Positions 19,610 through 28,346 of a stretch of DNA of 64,000 nt are shown here, piece by piece; positions within the stretch are counted from its first letter, which is position 1; each line of letters opens with the position of its first letter. Location of the stretch: contig UQFE01000001.1 of the NCBI GenBank assembly GCA_900540255.1, positions 151,890 through 215,889 of the forward strand, written 5' to 3'. A model generated the notes under the pieces. It had not been told where the DNA came from. It saw nothing but the letters and a program-made list of their open reading frames with translations, and searched no databases. A program made the translations under genes and the position numbers. Source of the DNA: an uncultured Clostridium sp. (GTDB lineage: Bacteria > Bacillota > Clostridia > Clostridiales > Clostridiaceae).

Positions 19610-19626
19610 ATAATGTTATTATAATT
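19606..19626. promoter_or_regulatory. Second inverted repeat (9-3-9) in the GH31/AraC divergent promoter
   Basis: AATTATAAT (19606-19614) and ATTATAATT (19618-19626) are perfect inverted repeats around GTT. They overlap the edge of the preceding palindrome. Candidate operator; unproven. Confidence 0.4.
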
Positions 19627-19694
19627 ATAAGAAATAGAAAATACTTGTAATATACTAACACTTATTAAAATAATAATGCTATATTGGAGATTTT

Positions 19695-20594
19695 ATGGAT
19701 AAATTAAAATTTACAAAACTAAAAGAAAACACATGCCATGGAGATTTTATATTGCCATTTTCAATATATAAGGGTACTATAAGCACTAGTTTTCCTTCTA
19801 TTGCTGTTCATTGGCATGAGGAAGTTGAAGTTATAATAGTTATTGATGGAAGTTGCGATTATAGAATTGATTTAGATAAATTTACAATTAACAAAGGGGA
19901 TATACTAATAGTTTCCCCTCAAGCACTTCATTCATTTAATTTAATACCTGAAAATACAATGACTTGGGTTTCTTTTGTATTTAATATGAATATGCTTAAA
20001 AGTTCAGATACTGATGGTACCTTACTTAAATACATAGCACCTATTTTAAACCATGAACATGAGCTTCCTTATTTAATTAATAAAAATAATTCATGCTATA
20101 ATAAAATTTTGTCTTTAATAGAATATATACTTTTTTGCTACTATGAAAAAGAAATTGCATACGAACTTGAACTAAAATCACTTTTATTTAACTTATTTTC
20201 AATTCTTTATAAAAATAACTTAATAAATAAACAATCAACTAAAAGTTCACTAACATTTAATACTACAGATAAAATTAAAATAATTTTAAACTATATTAAT
20301 GAGCATTTTGCTGAAGATATTTCAATAAATACATTAGCTACTCTTTGTGATTATAGTGAATATCACTTTATGCGATTTTTTAAAAAACATATAGGATTAA
20401 CTTGTATACAATATATAAATAATCTTAGATTAGAAAAGGCATCTATTTTGCTTACTTCAAGTAATATGCCTATTACTGACATTTCCTTAGATGTAGGATT
20501 TGATAATTTATCTTATTTTAATAAGCTTTTTAAAAGAAAATACAAATTAACTCCAAAGGAATTTAGGTTATTAAATAGTTCTCTTTTAAAATAA
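19695..20594 (+). CDS. AraC family transcriptional regulator
   Basis: A 299-residue regulator: an N-terminal cupin sensor (HWHEEVEVIIVIDGSCDYRID, then GDILIVSPQALHSF) and a C-terminal double helix-turn-helix (about residues 195-295). The latter includes INTLATLCDYSEYHFMRFFK and the AraC signature ITDISLDVGFDNLSYFNKLFK. The cupin probably binds a sugar. It is divergently transcribed from the GH31 alpha-glucosidase, the usual arrangement for a local activator. GGAGATTTT precedes the ATG. Specific ligand and targets are inferred from context only. Confidence 0.92.
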   Translation: MDKLKFTKLKENTCHGDFILPFSIYKGTISTSFPSIAVHWHEEVEVIIVIDGSCDYRIDLDKFTINKGDILIVSPQALHSFNLIPENTMTWVSFVFNMNMLKSSDTDGTLLKYIAPILNHEHELPYLINKNNSCYNKILSLIEYILFCYYEKEIAYELELKSLLFNLFSILYKNNLINKQSTKSSLTFNTTDKIKIILNYINEHFAEDISINTLATLCDYSEYHFMRFFKKHIGLTCIQYINNLRLEKASILLTSSNMPITDISLDVGFDNLSYFNKLFKRKYKLTPKEFRLLNSSLLK

Positions 20595-20655
20595 AAATGA
20601 AATGTTATATTTTGAAAAAGTTTTTTAACTTTCTTTTTAATATAACATTTCATTT
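20595..20655. terminator. Bidirectional intrinsic terminator
   Basis: The 17-bp arms AAATGAAATGTTATATT (20595-20611) and AATATAACATTTCATTT (20639-20655) are perfect inverted repeats. They lie between the convergent AraC and permease genes. Confidence 0.88.
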
Positions 20656-20661
20656 ATTTAA

Positions 20662-23600
20662 CTAATCTACTGATTTTAAAGATTCAACCATTTTAATGTT
20701 TTTTAATTTATAATACATTGCTAAATTAACAAGTAATGAAAAAGCTAATGTTAAAATTCCAGCAATTACAAAACTAAATAATGCTATTTTTCTTCCAAAC
20801 ATAATATAGTCCATTTCAACTGTAACCATAATAAACTTATGGAATAGCTTCCCTAATCCTAATCCTGTAATTAATCCAATTATAGTTAGCAAAATATTTT
20901 CTCTATAAATATACGCAGACACTTCATTATCATAAAACCCTAAAACTTTAATAGTTGCTATTTCTCTTACACGTTCTGAAATATTAACATTTGTTAAATT
21001 ATATAATACTATGAAAGATAATGCTCCTGCACATAATATCATTACAACAACTACTAAATCTAATGACTTTATTGTATCATCAAAATTTTCTTTAATACTT
21101 GTATTATTTACAGCTCCAGTTACTCCATCCATATTTATAAACTTATTTGAAATTTCATTAACTGATTTTTCATCATTTAATTTTAATAACACATTATTTA
21201 CTTGAGGTATTTTTCCAAAAATATCCTCATAATACTTATCACTTATATAAATATAGTTATTTATATACCTTTCAGTTATATATCCAATAGTAGCTTTAGC
21301 TTTATTATTAGCATTATTTGTAATTTCTATTTCATCTCCAATTTTAACATTTAATAAAGTAGCAATTTTTTCAGATATTACTATACTATTTTTAGGCAAT
21401 GTAATAATTTCTTCTGTCTTTCTATTTCTTAATAACTCAAATTCATTAAAATTCTCACTATCATTTGATATAACCAATGAAACACCCTTACTTATTTCAT
21501 TAATAGTAGCTTTACCACTTTCAGTTGTAACAAATAAGTAATCAGCTACATTATTATCATTACTTAATTCATTTTTAATATATTCAATTTTTTCTTCACT
21601 AACATCTTTTGCTAAACTTAATGACATTTGATATTTTGTAAGTTCTCCATATTGTTTCGATACAACAGCTTTAATAGAATCCTTAATTCCAAATCCAGCA
21701 ACTAATAATGCTGTACTTCCTGCTATTCCTATTACAGTCATTAAAAATCTCTTTTTATATCTAAAAATATTTCTTATTGTAACTTTACCAATAAAGTTAA
21801 GTTTATTCCATATAAATGGTATTTTTTCTAATAAAATTCTCTTACCTTCTTTTGGAGCCTTTGGTCTCATTAAAATTGATGGAGTTTCTCTTAATTCCAT
21901 TCTACATGCAGCATATGTTACAAATGTTGTAACTCCAATAGCAACAGTAAATACTGTTAATATAAGTGGAATATTAATTGTATAATTTATTTCAGGTAAA
22001 ATATACATCATTTTATATGCATTTATTATAATAAGAGGAAATACCGTAAGTCCTAAAGCAATACCTATAACACTTCCTATTAAACTTGCAAATAATGCAT
22101 AAATTATAAACTTTTTAGCTATACTTCCATTGCCATATCCTAAAGCCTTTAATGTTCCAATATTAATTCTTTGTTCATCTACCATTCTTGTCATTGTAGT
22201 TAAGCATACTAATCCTGCAACAATAAAGAAGAATACTGGAAAAACATTTGATAATTTATTTATGCTTTTAGCATTATTTTCAAAATCAACATATGAATAA
22301 TGAGATTTTCTATCTAAAACATATAATTCAGGTTTTTCAATTTTAGAAATTTTATCTTCAGCTTTAATAATTTCATCTTTTGCCTTATCTAATTCCTCAT
22401 TTGCAGTTTTTTCTTTTTCTAAAAGCTCTTTTTCTCCTTCTTCTAATTGTAATTTCCCTTCATTTATCTTATCTTTTGCTTCTTTGATTTTAGCTTCCCC
22501 AACTTCTTTTAATTCTTTCAATGAATTTTTAGATGAATTTATAGCTTTTTTCCCAGCTGCTAATTGTATATTAGCTGCATTAAGATTTTCCTCTTGCTTT
22601 GCTAATTCATTTTTACCTTGTTCAAGCTGCTTTTTAGCTTCATTTAATTTAACACTGCCTTGCTCAAATAAATTATTTAACGAATTAATTTGTTCCTGTA
22701 TATTTAATTTTATCTCTTCTGTTAAGCTTTCATCATTTAAGGATAATTTTAAATTATTTATTTGATCTTTTAATTGTTGTAATCCATCTTCTGATTTTCT
22801 AATACTTTCTTCTGCTTTTGCAAAATTTTCCTCAGCACTCTTTTTTGCTTCATTAAATGCACTTAATCCTAAATTGTATTCCTCTTCTTTTTCTTTTAGT
22901 TCACTTTCTGCAACACTAATTTTGTATTTTCCATCTTCTATTGAATCATATAATTGCTGTTCTCTTGATGATATTTCATCTTGTGATTCCATTAGCTTAC
23001 TTTTCGAATCTTCAATTTCTTTTTTTGCATCTTCTATTTGCCTTAAGACAGTTGACTTTTTATCTTCATATTCTTTTTTACCATTTTCCAACTCTTCTTT
23101 AGCAAGATTTACTATTTCTAAATATCTTCTATTATTTATATCTGAAGATATATTTTCTATTGATAAAATAGATTCATTAATAACTTCAAAGTATTCATCA
23201 TTATACGAATTTAAATTTTTAACACCATCAATTGTCACATATACTTCACTATAAATATCATTTTTAAAGTTATCTTCATTTATAAACATATATGTTTTAA
23301 CATTCCCATTACCTATAGTACTACTTCCAATTTGATTACTTAAATAATATGGTGTTTCCACAACTCCTACAATTTCATATTCAATATTTTTTAAGGATTC
23401 AGAAATATCACTATCATCTCCAGATGTTAAAAGAAGTTTATCACCAATTTTTAAATTTAAACTACTAAACTTTTCATTTCCTATTACGCATTCATTTTCT
23501 TTAGAAGGCATTTTCCCTTTTACTAAATTTACTCTATTAATATAATTTTCATTATTATTATTTAAATTTTCACTTGGAAGACTATGAATCCTTATTACAA

Positions 23601-23913
23601 ACTCTTCAGAATTTTGCTTTGATAATGCATCCATTGTCTTACTTGGATATACACCTAATATACTATTTATATCTTTTATATCCTTAACATCTTTATCTGT
23701 TAATCCTAATGTTGATATTATTTTTAAATCCATTAAATTATAATCATCATAATATTTATCTGCTGTTGCTTTCATGTCAATTGGTGCAATTTTAACACCA
23801 GTAAAAAGCATTACTCCTAATGTAATTATAGCTGCAATAGAAATAAACCTTCCTTTTGATTTATTAACATCCCTTAATATATCTTTCCATAAAGCATTTT
23901 TCATAATTACCAT
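20662..23913 (-). CDS. FtsX-type ABC transporter permease with long coiled coil
   Basis: A 1083-residue permease of the MacB/FtsX (ABC type VII) superfamily. It has an N-terminal membrane segment and an extracytoplasmic domain (about 50-260). A very long charged coiled coil of about 265 residues follows (near 265-530, with ENGKKEYEDKK and EGEKELLEKEKTANEELDKA repeats). Two FtsX membrane modules then flank a second extracytoplasmic domain (VFFFIVAGLVCLTTMTRMV... and LVVVVMILCAGALSFIVLYN). Such proteins power mechanotransmission or export of peptides and lipoproteins. The ATG at 23913 overlaps the stop of the ATPase gene (ATGGTAA), implying translational coupling; M4 (23904) is an alternative start. 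Substrate unknown. Confidence 0.9.
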   Translation of the reverse strand: MVIMKNALWKDILRDVNKSKGRFISIAAIITLGVMLFTGVKIAPIDMKATADKYYDDYNLMDLKIISTLGLTDKDVKDIKDINSILGVYPSKTMDALSKQNSEEFVIRIHSLPSENLNNNNENYINRVNLVKGKMPSKENECVIGNEKFSSLNLKIGDKLLLTSGDDSDISESLKNIEYEIVGVVETPYYLSNQIGSSTIGNGNVKTYMFINEDNFKNDIYSEVYVTIDGVKNLNSYNDEYFEVINESILSIENISSDINNRRYLEIVNLAKEELENGKKEYEDKKSTVLRQIEDAKKEIEDSKSKLMESQDEISSREQQLYDSIEDGKYKISVAESELKEKEEEYNLGLSAFNEAKKSAEENFAKAEESIRKSEDGLQQLKDQINNLKLSLNDESLTEEIKLNIQEQINSLNNLFEQGSVKLNEAKKQLEQGKNELAKQEENLNAANIQLAAGKKAINSSKNSLKELKEVGEAKIKEAKDKINEGKLQLEEGEKELLEKEKTANEELDKAKDEIIKAEDKISKIEKPELYVLDRKSHYSYVDFENNAKSINKLSNVFPVFFFIVAGLVCLTTMTRMVDEQRINIGTLKALGYGNGSIAKKFIIYALFASLIGSVIGIALGLTVFPLIIINAYKMMYILPEINYTINIPLILTVFTVAIGVTTFVTYAACRMELRETPSILMRPKAPKEGKRILLEKIPFIWNKLNFIGKVTIRNIFRYKKRFLMTVIGIAGSTALLVAGFGIKDSIKAVVSKQYGELTKYQMSLSLAKDVSEEKIEYIKNELSNDNNVADYLFVTTESGKATINEISKGVSLVISNDSENFNEFELLRNRKTEEIITLPKNSIVISEKIATLLNVKIGDEIEITNNANNKAKATIGYITERYINNYIYISDKYYEDIFGKIPQVNNVLLKLNDEKSVNEISNKFINMDGVTGAVNNTSIKENFDDTIKSLDLVVVVMILCAGALSFIVLYNLTNVNISERVREIATIKVLGFYDNEVSAYIYRENILLTIIGLITGLGLGKLFHKFIMVTVEMDYIMFGRKIALFSFVIAGILTLAFSLLVNLAMYYKLKNIKMVESLKSVD

Positions 23914-24611
23914 TCAATCCTTTCCACTGGAACTGGATTTTTATTAATAGTTATATTTTTTATCCTTCCATTTTTAACTTCAATTACCTTATCCCCCATA
24001 GGTGTTAATGCTAAATTATGAGTAATTATTACAACAGTAACTCCATTTTTCCTGCATGTTTCTTGTAGTAATTTTAAAATAGCCTTTCCTGTATTATAAT
24101 CTAATGCTCCAGTAGGCTCATCACATAATAGTAATTTAGGATTTTTAGCTATTGCTCTTGCTATTGCAACCCTTTGTTGTTCCCCACCTGATAATTGAGC
24201 TGGAAAATTATTTTTTCTATGTGATAATCCTACAGCATCTAATACTTCATCTATATTTAATGGATTTTTAGATATTTGTATTGCTAATTCCACATTTTCT
24301 CTTGCGGTTAAATTTTGAACTAAATTATAAAATTGAAATACAAATCCAATATCATACCTTCTATATGTAATTAAATCTTTTTGTGAAAATTGACTTATAT
24401 CCTTATTATCAACAATAACTTGTCCTTCTGATGCAGTATCCATTCCCCCTAAAATATTTAATATTGTAGATTTTCCTGCACCACTAGCACCAGCAACAAC
24501 TATAAATTCTCCCTTGTTAATTGAAAAATCAACTCCGCTTAATGCTTCAATTTCTACTTCTCCCATTTTATACTTCTTTTTTACATTTTTAAACTCTATG
24601 TATCCAGGCAT
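23907..24611 (-). CDS. ABC transporter ATP-binding protein (MacB/LolD type)
   Basis: A 234-residue ATPase partner of the FtsX-type permease. Walker A is GASGAGKST, the Q-loop is FVFQFYN, the ABC signature is [14 protein letters not shown], Walker B is [12 protein letters not shown], and the switch His is in VIITHN. All motifs are intact. The 'DEPTGALD' form is typical of the MacB/LolD class. It overlaps the permease gene by 7 bp in one operon. No two-component system or TetR regulator is adjacent. Confidence 0.93.
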   Translation of the reverse strand: MPGYIEFKNVKKKYKMGEVEIEALSGVDFSINKGEFIVVAGASGAGKSTILNILGGMDTASEGQVIVDNKDISQFSQKDLITYRRYDIGFVFQFYNLVQNLTARENVELAIQISKNPLNIDEVLDAVGLSHRKNNFPAQLSGGEQQRVAIARAIAKNPKLLLCDEPTGALDYNTGKAILKLLQETCRKNGVTVVIITHNLALTPMGDKVIEVKNGRIKNITINKNPVPVERIEW

Positions 24612-24858
24612 TACTTATTTATCCTTTCTATCTGATAATATTTTCATATTTTAAGTATACAATAGTTAAATTTTCCTCACAACAATTTAAAAATTCTTTA
24701 ACTATTTATTAATAATATTATTATCATTTTCTTATTTTTTAGCATAAATTATAGTAATTTGCGTCTATTCTTAGGTTTATATAATAATTATTGTCTAAGT
24801 AACTAAGTATTTACCTTTGAATATACTGATTAATATAAAAATATACAAGGAGCAACAT

Positions 24859-25500
24859 ATGTGTCTTATTTCTTCTATTTTATTAGCATTTTCAGCAAGT
24901 TTGGACAGTTTGATAATTGGAATAGCTTATGGAATTAAAAAAATTAGAATTACACTTAGTATTAATATAATAATTGCTTTAATAGTAACATTAGGTACAT
25001 TTTTATCAATGCTTTTAGGTACTATTTTAGGAAAGTTCATACCTAGATATATATGCAATTATATAGGGGCAATACTTTTAATTTTTGTAGGCCTTTGGAT
25101 GACATTAAATTATTTCAAAGAGCAAAAAATATCAAAGAATTATTATTGTGATAATGATGATATTATCACTAATGATTTAATAGATTCCTTAAATTATGAT
25201 GAAATATTAACTAAAAATAAAACTGCTGATATAGATGGTTCTGGTAATATAGAACTTAAAGAAGCAGTTTCCTTAGCATTAGCCTTAAGTATAAATAATT
25301 TTGCACTTGGAATTGGTGCAAGCATGTCTGGAATTAGTATTTCACTTACTACAGTTTTCACATTTATTTTTAGTGTCTTAATTTTAATTTTAGGTTTAAA
25401 AATAGGTAATAGCTTTCTTTCAGAGATATTTGGAAAATATTCAGGTTTATTATCAGCCATAATAATAATTTTAATGGGTGTTTTTCAATTATTTTTTTAA
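24859..25500 (+). CDS. ytaF: Sporulation membrane protein YtaF (MntP-like)
   Basis: A 213-residue membrane protein of the MntP/YtaF family with about six hydrophobic segments. I start it at ATG 24859, behind AAGGAG; an upstream in-frame ATG at 24817 lacks a site. The N-terminus FSASLDSLIIGIAYGIKKI is the family signature (Ala-Ser-x-Asp). The second half has the matching SINNFALGIGASMSG. Between them a polar loop (about 88-123) leads to an EF-hand-like loop, D124-x-D-x-S-x-x-I-x-x-x-E135. B. subtilis ytaF is sporulation associated; the transported ion is unknown. Here it is monocistronic. Confidence 0.85.
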   Translation: MCLISSILLAFSASLDSLIIGIAYGIKKIRITLSINIIIALIVTLGTFLSMLLGTILGKFIPRYICNYIGAILLIFVGLWMTLNYFKEQKISKNYYCDNDDIITNDLIDSLNYDEILTKNKTADIDGSGNIELKEAVSLALALSINNFALGIGASMSGISISLTTVFTFIFSVLILILGLKIGNSFLSEIFGKYSGLLSAIIIILMGVFQLFF

Positions 25501-25538
25501 GCGTTATTAAAAACTTTTTAATATTTGTATATATCAAA

Positions 25539-25572
25539 AGGTATTATTTATAAAATATTATAAATAATACCT
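25539..25572. terminator. Bidirectional intrinsic terminator
   Basis: The arms AGGTATTATTTATA (25539-25552) and TATAAATAATACCT (25559-25572) form a perfect 14-bp stem with a 6-nt loop. A and T tracts flank it. It lies between the convergent ytaF and pentapeptide genes. Confidence 0.85.
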
Positions 25573-25578
25573 AATTTT

Positions 25579-26223
25579 TTATCTTATTTCTTTTTGTATC
25601 ATTTTAATTATATAGCTTATAGTATAAAAATCTCTTTCTATTTTTGACTTTATTTTAGAAAATCCTTCTATTAACTCATTTTCTGAAAAGTTTTCTAAAA
25701 GAATCATTACTGTTAATGTATTGATACCTCCATCTTTAGTATCAAATATTCTTGAACTTTTAACATATTTATTTTCCATAAAATTTTCTAATGAACTTTT
25801 TAACTCATTGCTTAAATTAATTTCTGGCATTTCACCCAAAATTCTTACTTCTTTTAATTCTCTATTTAAATTTTTTGTTTTTTCTAATTTGCACCCTAAA
25901 AAAATAGTATTTTCAAATATTGCATCTTTAAAATCTGCTCCATCTAAATTTGCCCCTTCAAAAATAGCATTTTTAAATTTAGCATTTTTAAATTTACTAT
26001 TTTTTAAGTTAGTTCCAATAAACTCTGTTCCTTCAAAGCTTCCATTAATAAAACTACACGTTTTAAAATGTGCTCCTCTAAAAGTTGCAAAATTAAAATT
26101 AGAATTTGCAAAATTACAATTATAACAATTACTTCTTTTAAAATTCTTATACATAAAAATTTTATCTTTTTTTTCTATATTATTGTAATGAAAATTTTCA
26201 CTTCCGTTAATATCTTTTGCCAT
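25579..26223 (-). CDS. Pentapeptide repeat protein
   Basis: A 214-residue protein with a right-handed quadrilateral beta-helix from about residue 30 to 120. Repeats include CNFANSNFNFATFRGAHFK and LKNSKFKNAKFKNAIFEGAN-type A(D/N)LxX pentapeptides with central Phe/Leu. A C-terminal alpha/beta tail of about 90 residues follows. Some pentapeptide proteins (Qnr, MfpA) mimic DNA and protect gyrase; most have unknown roles and nothing here indicates which. The start follows AGGAGAAAGAA. It is a single-gene unit. Confidence 0.85.
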   Translation of the reverse strand: MAKDINGSENFHYNNIEKKDKIFMYKNFKRSNCYNCNFANSNFNFATFRGAHFKTCSFINGSFEGTEFIGTNLKNSKFKNAKFKNAIFEGANLDGADFKDAIFENTIFLGCKLEKTKNLNRELKEVRILGEMPEINLSNELKSSLENFMENKYVKSSRIFDTKDGGINTLTVMILLENFSENELIEGFSKIKSKIERDFYTISYIIKMIQKEIR

Positions 26224-26377
26224 TTCTTTCTCCTCTTGTTTTTTTATTATTCTACAATCTTATAATACTTTTCTTTTAAAAGTCAATAAATAATCTTATT
26301 TTTTATGTATATTAAATTTTAAATGAGTAATAATAATACAGATGTTTTTAAGGAAAATAATATAAGGAGGGTTTTAA

Positions 26378-26920
26378 GTGAAAAAATTTATTTGTACTGT
26401 ATGTGGTTATGTTCACGAAGGTGATGCACCACCTGAATTTTGTCCTGTATGTAAAGCTTCTTCTAGCAAATTTGAAGAAATGAAAGGGGAAATGACCTGG
26501 GCTGATGAACATAGAGTTGGCATTTGTGAAAATATTGATCCTGAAATCATTGAAGGTTTAAGAGCTAATTTTACTGGAGAATGTACTGAAGTTGGAATGT
26601 ACATTGCAATGTCTCGTGTAGCTGATCGTGAAGGCTTTCCTGAAGTTGCTGAAGCCTATAAAAGAATTGCCTATGAAGAAGCTGATCATGCAAGTAGATT
26701 TGCAGAAATGTTAGGTGAAGTTGTTTCTACAAGTACTAAAGCAAATTTAGAAGCTAGAGTTGAAGCTGAGTTTGGTGCTTGTGATGGCAAAAAGAAACTT
26801 GCTAATTTAGCAAAACAAAATAACTTAGATGCTATTCATGATTCTGTTCATGAAATGTGCAAAGATGAAGCTAGACATGGAAAAGCATTTAAAGGCTTAT
26901 TAGATAGATATTTTAATTAA
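26378..26920 (+). CDS. Reverse rubrerythrin (NADH peroxidase type)
   Basis: A 180-residue oxidative-stress protein that reduces hydrogen peroxide and oxygen. Unlike classical rubrerythrin, the rubredoxin-like iron centre is N-terminal (Cys6, Cys9, Cys22 and Cys25 in [10 protein letters not shown]...CPVC). The diiron four-helix bundle follows, with [25 protein letters not shown] and [11 protein letters not shown] supplying Glu and His ligands. This is the 'reverse rubrerythrin' layout known from Clostridium acetobutylicum. The start is GTG at 26378, behind AAGGAGGG. It is followed after 24 bp by a cysteine-rich DUF1540 gene, probably in one operon. PerR control is expected for the family, but I did not find a convincing box. 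Confidence 0.93.
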   Translation: MKKFICTVCGYVHEGDAPPEFCPVCKASSSKFEEMKGEMTWADEHRVGICENIDPEIIEGLRANFTGECTEVGMYIAMSRVADREGFPEVAEAYKRIAYEEADHASRFAEMLGEVVSTSTKANLEARVEAEFGACDGKKKLANLAKQNNLDAIHDSVHEMCKDEARHGKAFKGLLDRYFN

Positions 26921-26944
26921 TTTGCTTATAAAGGAGATACTTAT

Positions 26945-27262
26945 ATGACAAAAATTAATTGTGATGTAACAAATTGTTCTTATAATTGTTCAGGAAATTG
27001 TTTTTCAAACCGTGTTGATATTGGTGGAATGGCTTCATGTAGTGAAAACGACACATGTTGTGGTTCATTTTTAGATAAAAAACATTATAGTGATTTAACT
27101 AACTGTGCAGAAAATTGTACTCCTTGTGATTGTTTAGTATGTAAGGTAAGTAGTTGTGCTCATAATGAAAATTGCCTTTGCAATCTTTCATCTATTCAAG
27201 TACATGGAGGTAATGCAAACCTTTATACAGAAACTAATTGTGCAAGCTTTGATAAAAAATAA
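26945..27262 (+). CDS. DUF1540 cysteine-rich protein (two domains)
   Basis: A 105-residue protein very rich in Cys. Two DUF1540 modules can be seen: NCDVTNCSYNCSGNCFSNRV near the N-terminus and CKVSSCAHNENCLCNLSSIQV in the second half. Each has the C-x5-C-x5-6-C-x(1-4)-C spacing followed by a beta-strand I-x-V. Extra Cys lie in CSENDTCCGSF and CAENCTPCDC. The module probably binds metal; its function is unknown. AAGGAG precedes ATG 26945, and the gene follows the reverse rubrerythrin closely, hinting at a redox or iron-handling role. A terminator follows. Confidence 0.85.
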   Translation: MTKINCDVTNCSYNCSGNCFSNRVDIGGMASCSENDTCCGSFLDKKHYSDLTNCAENCTPCDCLVCKVSSCAHNENCLCNLSSIQVHGGNANLYTETNCASFDKK

Positions 27263-27276
27263 CACCATAAATTAAA

Positions 27277-27307
27277 GACAAATGATATTTAATTATTATC
27301 ATTTGCC
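27277..27307. terminator. Intrinsic terminator
   Basis: GACAAATGATA (27277-27287) pairs with TATCATTTGCC (27297-27307) with one wobble pair, followed by TTTTGTTTTT on the plus strand. It closes the rubrerythrin/DUF1540 operon and may also serve the convergent TPR gene. Confidence 0.8.
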
Positions 27308-27318
27308 TTTTGTTTTTA

Positions 27319-28194
27319 TTATTCCTTGTACTGTTCTAATTCCCAAACTAAACTTTTAATTTCTTCTTTATTTTTGCTATAATGAGCAATTTCCTTAAGA
27401 TATTCTATTGCTTCATCATTTCTACCTTGTCTTAATAATTCATATGCATATTCTTCAATTATTCTATTATCTTCGGGTTCAATAGCATTAGCCTTAACTA
27501 AATATTCCTCAACTAATTCAAATTTATTAAGTTCCTTATAGCAAATTGCTAATGCAAAATAATTTTCTCCATCATTTTCATCTATTTCTATAGATTTATT
27601 AAAGTAATAAATAGCTTCTTCATAATTTTTATTATTTGCTTCATATATTCCAAGTCCAGTATATGCTCTTCCGCACTTTTCATCTGACTCAATAGCTTCT
27701 ATAAATGCCTCTTTAGCTAAATGACTATTATTTAAATCAATTAAATACGTCCATCCAATTATACATTTTAAATTAGCAATTTGTTCACTACTACCTCCAT
27801 AGTTTTCAATATAATCTATGCATTTATTAATTGCATCTTCATAAAAACCTTCTCTTATATCAAGTTCTATTAAATATGTATTTGCTAAATATTGCTCAGC
27901 TTCTTCCCTTATTACTCTTTCAAAGCATCTTCTACTTTCTACATAAAGGCCTAAATCCAATAGTGCTTCTCCTTTAACATTATATCCATATACAATATAA
28001 TCACATCCAAGCTCAAATGCTAAATCTACAGCTGCAATTGCTTCTTCATAAAGTCCCTGAGCTAAATAACATTGACCTGTATAAATTAAATATTCGGGAT
28101 TGCCATACTTTTTGAACCCATCACTACTATACTTTAATGCTTCTTGAACATCACAAGCTAGTATTTCATTAAATACTTCTTCTATATTTTCCAT
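27319..28194 (-). CDS. Tetratricopeptide repeat protein
   Basis: A 291-residue soluble, acidic protein made almost wholly of TPR helices. Recognisable units include YLIYTGQCYLAQGLYEEAIAA, GRAYTGLGIYEANNKNYEEA and NYFALAICYKELNKFELVE, each with the W/L-G-Y-A-F-A-P spacing. There is no signal peptide or other domain, so it is a cytoplasmic scaffold of unknown partner. The start follows AAGGAAGAAGAA-type sequence. Single-gene unit. Confidence 0.85.
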   Translation of the reverse strand: MENIEEVFNEILACDVQEALKYSSDGFKKYGNPEYLIYTGQCYLAQGLYEEAIAAVDLAFELGCDYIVYGYNVKGEALLDLGLYVESRRCFERVIREEAEQYLANTYLIELDIREGFYEDAINKCIDYIENYGGSSEQIANLKCIIGWTYLIDLNNSHLAKEAFIEAIESDEKCGRAYTGLGIYEANNKNYEEAIYYFNKSIEIDENDGENYFALAICYKELNKFELVEEYLVKANAIEPEDNRIIEEYAYELLRQGRNDEAIEYLKEIAHYSKNKEEIKSLVWELEQYKE

Positions 28195-28294
28195 ATTTCT
28201 TCTTCCTTATCTAAATATTTGTATTAATTATTTTTAACATATTTATCATTTATTATAATCTTACTTACCACTTTTTTAACTTATAAAGTAAAAT

Positions 28295-28337
28295 AATAAT
28301 AAGCTATCTCTCTTATTTTAGTAGATAGCTTATTATT
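28295..28337. terminator. Intrinsic terminator
   Basis: The perfect 15-bp arms AATAATAAGCTATCT (28295-28309) and AGATAGCTTATTATT (28323-28337) lie just downstream of the minus-strand PHP gene. Confidence 0.8.
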
Positions 28338-28346
28338 AAAGTTTAT

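Noticed and set aside
22484..23254. Plus-strand open frames opposite the ABC permease coiled coil
   Set aside because: Ser/Phe/Leu-rich antisense shadows of the Glu/Lys-rich coiled coil, with no ribosome binding site or family.
26224..26377. Possible PerR box (CTTATAATACTTTT near 26260) before the reverse rubrerythrin
   Set aside because: Only one half fits TTATAATNATTATAA; the other half is poor and the region is AT-rich.
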